The notes under the pieces are model-generated. The model had not been told where the DNA came from, did not search any database, and saw nothing but the letters and a program-made list of their open reading frames with translations. From the NCBI RefSeq assembly GCF_000021485.1, contig NC_011761.1, positions 2,634,001 to 2,698,000 on the forward strand: a stretch of 64,000 nucleotides of DNA, given 5' to 3'. The position numbers and the translations under genes were made by a program. Within the stretch, counting starts at the first letter, position 1, and each line of letters starts with the position of its first letter. Origin of the DNA: Acidithiobacillus ferrooxidans ATCC 23270 (lineage in GTDB: Bacteria > Pseudomonadota > Gammaproteobacteria > Acidithiobacillales > Acidithiobacillaceae). Below are positions 57,531-64,000 of the stretch, piece by piece.

Positions 57531-58226
57531 GTGGGTGACTCTACCCCTCCTGAGGTTCCTGATAAGCCGTCCCGCTGGAGCTATCAGGGTCAATCAAAAA
57601 GTTTTCGTTATGCCATTATCAGTGCGTTGGCCGTGGAAATTTCTCTGGTGGCTGGTCTCATCTTGATTACGCATGATCATCCAACACCTAAGAAAACTCC
57701 CGAGGTGATCAGCGTAAAAATTGTTCACCTACCGCCACCGCCACCACCACCGCCACCGCCTAAGGTGAAACCGGTGCCGCATCCACCCAAACCGGTAAAA
57801 ATACCGGTTCCAGTGGTGCATCGTCCTGCACCATTGCCGGTAAAGCCTCCGACGCCTCCGCCACCCCCTAAACAAGTGGTGAAGACGCCACCTCCGCCGG
57901 TTAAAACACCTCCACCTCCACCAACACCCGCTCCGGTATATAGCGGAGTCGGAGCTTATGGTTCAGGTGCCAGATCGCAGGTGCGAAACCATGTTCATGT
58001 CTCAGCCATTATTAAACGACTGGGTTTGCAAGGTACTGTGGTTGTCAGCTTCCAATTAGGCCCAGCAGGTGGGAAAGCGAAAGACGTGCATGTGGTGGGT
58101 GGTTCACATAATCCCCTGCTTCGCAAGGCTGCTCTGGCTGCCGTGTCCAACAGCACGTTTCCGGCATTTACCAGTCACATGCCCCCTCACACTTTATCGT
58201 TCACGGTGCCAATAGATATTTCGTGA
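57531..58226 (+). CDS. tonB: TonB energy-transducing protein
   Basis: 231 residues from the GTG at 57531 (GAGGTGA upstream). One membrane helix (AIISALAVEISLVAGLILI), then a long periplasmic proline-rich rod with runs of ten prolines and repeated K-P-V/P pairs, then a C-terminal TonB domain with IKRLGLQGTVVVSFQLGP and LLRKAALAAVSNSTFP. It transmits the proton-motive force to the receptor encoded upstream. It begins a tonB-exbB-exbD set. Confidence 0.95.
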   Translation: MGDSTPPEVPDKPSRWSYQGQSKSFRYAIISALAVEISLVAGLILITHDHPTPKKTPEVISVKIVHLPPPPPPPPPPKVKPVPHPPKPVKIPVPVVHRPAPLPVKPPTPPPPPKQVVKTPPPPVKTPPPPPTPAPVYSGVGAYGSGARSQVRNHVHVSAIIKRLGLQGTVVVSFQLGPAGGKAKDVHVVGGSHNPLLRKAALAAVSNSTFPAFTSHMPPHTLSFTVPIDIS

Positions 58227-58263
58227 ACTCAATTAATATCGCCATCAAGAGGAACTTGATTTC

Positions 58264-58911
58264 ATGTCATTCCAATATATCATTCATCTCGCCAACTACT
58301 CGGATGGCGTGCTTTATGTCTTAGCCCTCCTGTTTCTGATTGAACTGGCGGTCATTTTTGATCGTGCGTGGTTCATGCGCTCGGCCTTACGCAAGGGTAA
58401 GACCATCATTCATAAACTCTCAGAGGTGGGCAAACTGACCAGTGAACAACTGGAAGAATTGATGCAAGAGGCAAAAGGTCAACCCGAAGAGCAAATCATC
58501 ACTGCAGCATATCGTCACATGGATCTGGTTCACCATTATGGCAGTGCCCGTGGAGAAGCCTTTGATAATCGGCTTGACGAAGCTATTTTCCTGACAACGC
58601 CTTTCCTGGACAAGCGTTTGTGGATTCTTGATACTACGGTGACTTTGGCGCCTCTTTTAGGGCTGTTCGGAACGATTCTCGGTATGTTCCACGCTTTTTC
58701 CATTTTGGCGACCCCAGGGCATGCACCTACTCAGGTTACGGGTGGTGTGGCGGATGCCCTCATTGCTACCGCATCCGGTTTGTTTATTGCCATGGTTGGT
58801 CTGATTACTTTCAATGCATTTAACAACGCCATTGATAAAACTATACAACAGCTCGAATCGATCAAGTTGCTGCTGATCAATCGTCTGGACGGGGCACCCA
58901 ACAAGATTTGA
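58264..58911 (+). CDS. exbB: ExbB/TolQ-family proton channel protein
   Basis: 215 residues with three membrane helices in the MotA/TolQ/ExbB arrangement: one near the N terminus (GVLYVLALLFLIELAVIF), a long cytoplasmic stretch, then LWILDTTVTLAPLLGLFGTI with the family's TAPLLGLLGT-type motif, and VADALIATASGLFIAMVGLI. It forms the channel core with ExbD. Confidence 0.95.
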   Translation: MSFQYIIHLANYSDGVLYVLALLFLIELAVIFDRAWFMRSALRKGKTIIHKLSEVGKLTSEQLEELMQEAKGQPEEQIITAAYRHMDLVHHYGSARGEAFDNRLDEAIFLTTPFLDKRLWILDTTVTLAPLLGLFGTILGMFHAFSILATPGHAPTQVTGGVADALIATASGLFIAMVGLITFNAFNNAIDKTIQQLESIKLLLINRLDGAPNKI

Positions 58912-58942
58912 TTCTCATTTCAAAGATACTCAGGAGCGCATT

Positions 58943-59341
58943 ATGATTCCGCGTCGAAGAAGCAGCAAAAAGGGTCGCGTCGAAATCATTCCGATGATTG
59001 ACGTAATGTTATTCTTGCTTGTTTTTTTTATTATGATCACTTTGCAAATGATCACCGATAAAGGCATCAAACTGCAACTGCCCACTTCCAGCACGGCCAA
59101 AGAACTGCCTCATCCGCATTTCGTCATCAATATCGAAAAATCCGGCAAGGTCATTGTCAAAGGCAAACAAATGACCCTGGACGAGTTACAGGGTTTTCTC
59201 AGTGCCGACGGTGATGTGGAACATACACAAGTGACTATCGCAGCAGATAAAGTGGTTCCATTCCAACAATTCGTGCATGTTATGGACACCTGTCAAAAAG
59301 CCGGAGTCACTCAAATTGGTATAGCCACCAAGGCGACCTGA
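58943..59341 (+). CDS. exbD: ExbD/TolR-family protein
   Basis: 132 residues. The single membrane helix follows RVEIIPMIDVMLFLLVFFIM, with the proton-carrying Asp in MIDVM. The periplasmic part ends with the usual VMDTCQKAGVTQIGIATK. It completes the ExbB-ExbD-TonB motor. Confidence 0.95.
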   Translation: MIPRRRSSKKGRVEIIPMIDVMLFLLVFFIMITLQMITDKGIKLQLPTSSTAKELPHPHFVINIEKSGKVIVKGKQMTLDELQGFLSADGDVEHTQVTIAADKVVPFQQFVHVMDTCQKAGVTQIGIATKAT

Positions 59342-59373
59342 CGAAGCATGTCCATGATTGAAAGGAATCACCC

Positions 59374-59856
59374 ATGATTGAAGCCTACCAGGCGGATTAC
59401 CAAAACGCAGATCATCGTCTATCCATTCTCGAGCTCATTGATTTATATGCAAGAGACAAAATGGGCCAGGGGAGCCCCCTCCGCCGAGAGGTTTGTGAAA
59501 GGCTGGTAGATGACCTCATGCGTCGTCCGTGGATTCGTATTTATTTTGCCGCAAATAAGCAAGAAATGATTGGCATTGCTGTTTGTATGGAAGGGTTTTC
59601 CACTTTTAACAGCGCGCCACTGGCGAATATTCACGACGTTTACGTCAAGCCAGGCTTTCGCAGACAGGGGGTTGCCCATAAACTCTTTGCCTTTATTGAG
59701 CACCATGCACGTGGGATGGGCTTCTGTAAACTGACTCTGGAAGTGCTGGAGGGCAACCTTCCTGCCCAGGAAACTTATCGCAAAATGGGTTTTGAGCCAT
59801 ATACTATCAACGATGATGCAGGTGTGGCACAGTTCTGGCAGAAGCATCTGACCTGA
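59374..59856 (+). CDS. GNAT-family N-acetyltransferase
   Basis: 160 residues. The acetyl-CoA motif is VYVKPGFRRQGVAHKLF, with the C-terminal LTLEVLEGNLPAQETYRKMGF typical of the fold. It differs from the GNAT encoded at 40419. Placed right after exbD, it may act on material brought in by the TonB system. A run of gene fragments starts after its stop, so it is the last gene of the inserted region. Confidence 0.9.
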   Translation: MIEAYQADYQNADHRLSILELIDLYARDKMGQGSPLRREVCERLVDDLMRRPWIRIYFAANKQEMIGIAVCMEGFSTFNSAPLANIHDVYVKPGFRRQGVAHKLFAFIEHHARGMGFCKLTLEVLEGNLPAQETYRKMGFEPYTINDDAGVAQFWQKHLT

Positions 59857-59923
59857 AACCGCTCGAGGACTTGTCATAAACGCCTTCCATGCCCCGGAAT
59901 CGAAACCTATGATGAAAATTCCC

Positions 59924-60013
59924 ATGAATCCGTCGTTAGGTACATTGCAGGCTTATCCTTTTGCACGACTATGGCAATACCTACCGGGAACGCGCCGCCG
60001 GGCAGGGAGCTGA
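59924..60013 (+). pseudogene. Possible 5' fragment of an N-succinyldiaminopimelate aminotransferase gene
   Basis: 29 codons: MNPSLGTLQAYPFARLWQYL resembles the start of DapC-type aminotransferases (M-P-L--LQ-YPF--L--LL). It stops after PGTRRRAGS. The match is short, so the call is tentative; it fits a broken gene end at the right edge of the inserted region. Confidence 0.4.
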
Positions 60014-60157
60014 TGGATTTTTTTCATCGGTGAGGCGATTACCGCACATCCGGTTGCGGTAAAGACAGTAGTCACCATTGCTCTCCGCACAGATCCGTAC
60101 GAGAGGAATTATCACATACGGCCCCAACCTCAGGTCATGACGCGAAGACCTTTGCGA

Positions 60158-60290
60158 TTTGAACAGGAATACAGCCTCACGCTGGCAGCCTTGGCGGCGA
60201 ACCACGAAGCGGATTTACGGGCGGAGTTCTTGCGCGAGCCGAGCCTCCGCGCAAAAGGGCGGCAGGCACTGCCCCCAAAAAATAATAGAG
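60158..60290 (+). pseudogene. Frameshifted 3' end of the WbdD-like methyltransferase gene
   Basis: Matches the last 43 codons of the methyltransferase at 36125-36943, with scattered substitutions and a one-base deletion that breaks the frame. No upstream part of that gene is present. Confidence 0.85.
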
Positions 60291-60604
60291 GATCGTGACG
60301 GCCATCGAAGGGGCTGATAAACTTCGCCACTATGGATAATGCGAACAACAATCTCCGTGTTCTCATGGAAATGCGCCCTGCCCTGGATGGCTTTTATGGT
60401 ATCCCGCAGGAAACCCGCCTGCTTTATGGGGTGCTTTCCACCTTGCCGGATTTGGAGCTATCCGGCCTGCTCCAGATGTCCAAACGCAGCGTGCGCGGCG
60501 GGGTGTATGGCCGTGTGTCGCTTTCCGAGGCAGAGCGGGTGCATCGCTTTGCGCGGGTGGTGGTATCCCTCAAGGGCCGCAGCGCATTGGACTGGAAAAG
60601 CGAT
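60158..60604 (+). repeat. Direct repeat, right copy (methyltransferase end plus glycosyltransferase start)
   Basis: 447 bases related to 36815-37211. The 50-base length difference is accounted for by a 48-base deletion in the left copy, a three-base insertion here and a one-base deletion here. It leads directly into the intact glycosyltransferase gene. Confidence 0.9.
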
Positions 60605-61906
60605 GTCGCCGAGTGGCTCGATAACTACTGGCAGACCTGGCGCTTGCGCTGGGGTGCCTGGACCGGGCTGGGGCGGATTCCCTTAGGGCACTTTGAGACC
60701 CGGCATTTCCGCGATTTCGTCTGGCAGGAGCTTTATGGCCGGAGCCTGCCCGCTGCCGATCGTGAACAGGTATTGCAAAGCGATTACCGGGTTTGTGCCT
60801 ATCCGTGGCGGCGCATGCATCTGGTGGGTATCGAGCGGGCGCAGGTCTTGTCCCATTCCCGCTATCCGGTGCTGGATACGCGGGGGCTGGATGTTTTCGT
60901 GGCGCAGACGCCTTTCCCTGGACGGGTAAGCGCGGGCACGACGCTGGTGGTGCATTACCACGATGCCATCCCGGTGCTCATGCCCCATACCATCTCCGAC
61001 CGCGCCTTTCATCAAAGCAGTCATTTTCAGGCCATGGCCGCCAATGTGCGCTCCGGCGCGCACTTCGTTTGCGTGTCCGACGCCACCCGGCGCGATCTGC
61101 TGAGTCTCTTCCCCGAGGCGGAGGCGCGGGCCCACACCATCCACAATATGCTGCCCGCCCACTACTATCCCGCAGAGCCTGAGCCCGAGCGGATACCCGA
61201 CATCGTCCGCCGTCATTTGCATGGCGAGTATGAGGGGAAGGTGCGGGGTACGGTGAAGGATAAGACCAGAATCTATCCGCTGGCCCGCGTCTTCAATAAC
61301 GAAGAGGAGAAAACCGCCTTTTATGCCCGTGCCCTGGGGCCGGGAACGCGCTTCGTGCTCATGGTCTCCACCATCGAGCCGCGCAAAAACCACGCCCGTC
61401 TGCTGGCCGCATGGGAAGCCTTGCGCGGTACGCTGGATCCGGAGCTGAAGCTGATTCTGGTGGGGCATATCGGCTGGGATTACCAGACTGCGCTGGAGGA
61501 CTTCCTGCCGTGGATCGAGCAGGGTAGCCTCTTCCTGCTGCATGGTATCCCCGCCGACGCCCTGCGTCTGCTCTACCGGCAGGCGGTGGTGACCGTCTGT
61601 CCCAGCGTGGGGGAAGGCTTTGATTTCTCCGGCGCGGAGGCCATGCGCTGCGGCGGTGTGGTAGCCGCCTCCGACATTCCGGTGCATCGCGAGGTCTATG
61701 GCGAAGCGGCCCGATACTTCGACCCTTACGATACCGCCAGCCTGGCAGGAACCCTGCGTCAGATCATCTACAGTCCCGACGCCGATGCCCTGCAAGGCCA
61801 ACTCCGCGCCAGTGGCGCCGTCCAAAGCGCCCGCTACCTGCCCGAACGCATCCTGCCCCGGTGGGAAGCGTTTTTGCGGGGAGCGAAACAGGGACAGACC
61901 TCATAA
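60332..61906 (+). CDS. GT4-family glycosyltransferase
   Basis: 524 residues. An N-terminal acceptor half with VHYHDAIPVLMPH and VCVSDATRRDLLSLF is followed by a donor half from MVSTIEPRKNHARLLAAWEA and the acidic motif GEGFDFSGAEAMRCGG near 427. The long N-terminal extension resembles mannosyl- or rhamnosyltransferases of surface polymers. The gene was probably next to the methyltransferase gene now at 36125, before about 23 kb of DNA came between them. The same frame stays open beyond its stop up to the next gene. Confidence 0.9.
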   Translation: MDNANNNLRVLMEMRPALDGFYGIPQETRLLYGVLSTLPDLELSGLLQMSKRSVRGGVYGRVSLSEAERVHRFARVVVSLKGRSALDWKSDVAEWLDNYWQTWRLRWGAWTGLGRIPLGHFETRHFRDFVWQELYGRSLPAADREQVLQSDYRVCAYPWRRMHLVGIERAQVLSHSRYPVLDTRGLDVFVAQTPFPGRVSAGTTLVVHYHDAIPVLMPHTISDRAFHQSSHFQAMAANVRSGAHFVCVSDATRRDLLSLFPEAEARAHTIHNMLPAHYYPAEPEPERIPDIVRRHLHGEYEGKVRGTVKDKTRIYPLARVFNNEEEKTAFYARALGPGTRFVLMVSTIEPRKNHARLLAAWEALRGTLDPELKLILVGHIGWDYQTALEDFLPWIEQGSLFLLHGIPADALRLLYRQAVVTVCPSVGEGFDFSGAEAMRCGGVVAASDIPVHREVYGEAARYFDPYDTASLAGTLRQIIYSPDADALQGQLRASGAVQSARYLPERILPRWEAFLRGAKQGQTS

Positions 61907-62127
61907 TCCGCGTCTATCGGACCTTACCATGCAAATCACACATTCCTGCCTGTTTGCAGCGATTGTTGGGTTTGCGCCATAAGCATGGCGCTGACTTGGC
62001 CAGCGGCTTCCTGTATTCTTGATAAACTGGTTGAATGGACAAAGTTCCCGGGGCTGAGTCATGCAGATTGTGTATCCAATGGATGGACTGGCCATCTCTC
62101 TGAATTTGAAAACTTCGTGAACCGCCT
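61907..62127. other. Gap between glycosyltransferase and polyketide synthase genes
   Basis: 221 bases. A perfect hairpin GCGCCAT-AAGC-ATGGCGC is at 61974-61991, without a T-run. The frame of the preceding gene has no stop here after its TAA until 62129-62131; the tail reads SEFENFVNRL and its stop overlaps the next ATG, like the ends of the glycosyltransferase at 34168. It may be a worn glycosyltransferase tail. Confidence 0.4.
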
Positions 62128-64000
62128 ATGAGAAACCAAAAAATTGCCGTCATCGGCTACGCCTCACGCTTGCCGCAAACGTCTGACGCCACTTTCTGGG
62201 AGGACTTGCTGGCGAGGCGGGATCTGGTGACTCGGGTCGCAGAGGACCGCTGGGCCACGGCGAATCTGGAGCATCCCCAGCGCACCCATCCGGGGACTTC
62301 GGTGACTTTCGCGGCGGGTTCGCTGGGGGACGTAGCGGGCTTCGACGCGGGGTTTTTTCGCATTTCGCCGCGCGAGGCGGCGGCCATGGATCCGCAGCAG
62401 CGCCTGTTGCTGGAGATGAGTTGGGAAGCCTTTGCCCATGCCGGAATCGCGCCTTCCTCTTTGCGCGGGAGTCGTTGCGGCGTCTTTATGGGTTTGGCCA
62501 GTACCGACTACGCGTATAGGTTGGCCGATGATCTGGCGGCTATCGGGTCTAACTCGGCTACGGGTTCGACGGCGAGTATTGCCGCAAACCGGCTGTCTTA
62601 CTTTTATGATCTGCGGGGGCCGAGTCTGGTGGTGGATACGGCCTGCTCATCGGCGCTGGTAGCCTTTCATCAGGCCTGCCAGTCGCTGCTGCGCGGTGAG
62701 AGCGAGTTGGCGCTGACCGGAGCCATCAGCCTGCATCTGCATCCTTATGGCTTTCTGATTTTTTCCAGGGCATCCATGCTCTCGGCGAGCGGCCGCTGCC
62801 GACCCTTTGACGCTGCGGCCGATGGCTATGCGCGTGCGGAAGGCGGCGGGGTCTTCGTGCTCAAGGGCTATGATAAGGCCCTGCGCGATGGCGACCGGAT
62901 CCTGGCGGTGGTGACCCATACCGCCATCAACACCGATGGCCACAAAGGCGGACTGACGATTCCCAACGTCGACGCCCAGGCCCAGCTTTTGGAAGAGGCC
63001 TATGCTGCGGCGGGTATCCACCCTGAGGCGATCGACTACGTTGAGGCCCATGGTACGGGAACCACGGTGGGCGATCCCATCGAGGTGGCGGCCATTGGAC
63101 GGGCGCTGGGCCGCCATCGCGACCCTCGGCACCCGCTGCCCGTTGGTTCGGTAAAGAGCAATCTGGGCCACCTGGAGACCGCTTCCGGCGTGCCCAGCCT
63201 GATCAAGGCCATTCATTGCCTGCAGAAACGCCGGGTGCCCGCCACCATCGGCGTGGAGCGTCTCAACCCACGGCTGGAATTGACGGAAAACCGCCTGGAG
63301 GTGGTGACGGAGAACCTCGCCCTGAAAGGGGAGGGACGGCTGGTGATCGGCGTGAATTCGTTCGGTTTTGGCGGCGCCAATGCCCATGTGATCCTCGAAA
63401 GCGCTGAGTCGGTACAGGCGGAAGAAGACACTCCTGCGCCCGACGCCCCCCGCCCCCTACCCCTGGTACTGACGGCGGCGACCCCTGCGGCGCTCCAGCA
63501 GGTGGCGGGGGATCTGGCCCGGGTTTTGGCGGCGCAACCGGAGACCTCCTGGTACGCCACGCTGTATCAGGCCACTTTTCGCCGGGACTGGCTGCGTCAC
63601 CGAGCGATTTTTTGGCACGAGGGCCACCATGGCCTTGTGGACCATCTGGCTGCCTTCGCCGCCCATGACGACAAAAGCGGGGGGATCGTCATGGACACCG
63701 CCCTGGCAGATCCCCAGGGTCCGGTTTTTGCGTATTCCGGAAACGGCTGCCAATGGTTCGGCATGGGTCGTTCGTTGCTGTCCGAGCCGATATTCCGACA
63801 GGCCATCGAAGAGATCGATGCCTTTTTCTTCCCTCTGGCGGGGTATCGTCTCGTCGATGATCTGGCGGGGTCTTTGGGCGAGGATCGCTATGCCCTGACC
63901 GGGCATGCCCAGCCGGCCCTTTTTGCCCTGCAGGTCGGCATCACCCAAATGCTGCGCTCCTGGGAGGTGCGGCCGGTGGCGGTAACTGGTCATAGCGTGG
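62128..64000 (+). CDS. Type I polyketide synthase (KS-AT), 3' partial
   Basis: 624 codons visible, running off the window. A ketosynthase (about 1-430) opens with IAVIGYASRLP; its active site is DTACSSA with Cys at codon 173, and the two catalytic His are in EAHGTGT (308) and NLGHLET (348). After a linker comes an acyltransferase with FAYSGNGCQWFGMG, and the active-site GHS-V appears at the very end. It should make a polyketide or fatty chain. In a capsule locus it may supply a lipid anchor or acyl decoration, as proposed for the multidomain synthase in Burkholderia capsule I loci. The ATG at 62128 has no clear ribosome site and overlaps an upstream stop. Confidence 0.93.
   Translation, partial: MRNQKIAVIGYASRLPQTSDATFWEDLLARRDLVTRVAEDRWATANLEHPQRTHPGTSVTFAAGSLGDVAGFDAGFFRISPREAAAMDPQQRLLLEMSWEAFAHAGIAPSSLRGSRCGVFMGLASTDYAYRLADDLAAIGSNSATGSTASIAANRLSYFYDLRGPSLVVDTACSSALVAFHQACQSLLRGESELALTGAISLHLHPYGFLIFSRASMLSASGRCRPFDAAADGYARAEGGGVFVLKGYDKALRDGDRILAVVTHTAINTDGHKGGLTIPNVDAQAQLLEEAYAAAGIHPEAIDYVEAHGTGTTVGDPIEVAAIGRALGRHRDPRHPLPVGSVKSNLGHLETASGVPSLIKAIHCLQKRRVPATIGVERLNPRLELTENRLEVVTENLALKGEGRLVIGVNSFGFGGANAHVILESAESVQAEEDTPAPDAPRPLPLVLTAATPAALQQVAGDLARVLAAQPETSWYATLYQATFRRDWLRHRAIFWHEGHHGLVDHLAAFAAHDDKSGGIVMDTALADPQGPVFAYSGNGCQWFGMGRSLLSEPIFRQAIEEIDAFFFPLAGYRLVDDLAGSLGEDRYALTGHAQPALFALQVGITQMLRSWEVRPVAVTGHSV

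Larger units (their letters stand above)
59857..60331. other. Junction region with gene debris
   Basis: 475 bases without an intact gene. It holds a possible dapC start fragment (59924-60013), an unassigned stretch of about 145 bases, then the frameshifted end of the methyltransferase gene (60158-60290) and the spacer that precedes the glycosyltransferase start. It is the right edge of the inserted region. Confidence 0.7.

Noticed and set aside
57730-57935. CCACC-rich tandem DNA as a satellite repeat
   Set aside because: It simply encodes the proline-rich rod of TonB.
60683-61825. 380-codon minus-strand frame across the glycosyltransferase
   Set aside because: Antisense shadow with no known motifs; the plus strand encodes a full GT4 protein.

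Overview
The window is high-GC proteobacterial chromosome. The gene families, the block nadD-rsfS-rlmH-maf-rng and the glrK/lipoprotein/glrR block suggest an Acidithiobacillus-like acidophile or a close gammaproteobacterial relative; the genus is inference. No rRNA, tRNA, prophage or CRISPR was seen.

Layout. 1-5.8 kb: housekeeping genes on + (DsbG-like lipoprotein, nadD, rsfS, rlmH, a DUF4398-like lipoprotein, an OmpA-like coiled-coil protein, maf, rng), mostly with 4-base overlaps. 5.8-10 kb: a minus-strand three-gene signalling operon (sensor kinase, lipoprotein, sigma-54 response regulator), a small Lys/Ala-rich exported protein with a clear terminator, and yggX. 10.4-36.9 kb: a large capsule/exopolysaccharide locus on +. 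It starts with manC and an ABC exporter (KpsE-, KpsM- and KpsT-like), then FkbM methyltransferase, a DUF4214 protein, a 1915-residue triple glycosyltransferase, a sulfotransferase and a methyltransferase. Next come cysD and cysNC (PAPS synthesis), an IS110-family element, cysQ (PAP removal), a GxGYxYP lipoprotein, a Wza-like outer-membrane export protein, a glycosyltransferase, a truncated epimerase, gmd and two methyltransferases. Sulfate activation, a sulfotransferase and PAP recycling inside an export locus argue that the polymer is sulfated.

36.8-60.6 kb: about 23 kb of unrelated DNA splits the polysaccharide locus. A repeated segment (end of the methyltransferase gene plus start of the next glycosyltransferase gene) lies on both sides, the pattern expected from single-crossover integration of a circular molecule. 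Inside are gene debris, a Phd/VapC-type toxin-antitoxin pair, a 116-bp IS21-like miniature element, and a ten-gene minus-strand operon (two DUF3857/transglutaminase-like proteins, two peptide-binding proteins, OppBCDF-type transporter, GNAT, ABC exporter). Divergent from it are a TonB-dependent receptor, a MarC-family protein, a malate/lactate dehydrogenase-like protein with an ACT protein, TonB-ExbB-ExbD and a second GNAT. Together they look like a self-contained envelope-to-cytoplasm system for taking up and processing a peptide or peptide-like metal chelate.

60.3-64 kb: the polysaccharide locus resumes with a glycosyltransferase and the start of a type I polyketide synthase (KS-AT) that runs off the window. 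A PKS/FAS gene inside a manC/ABC-exporter locus recalls the Burkholderia capsule I (wcb) organisation.
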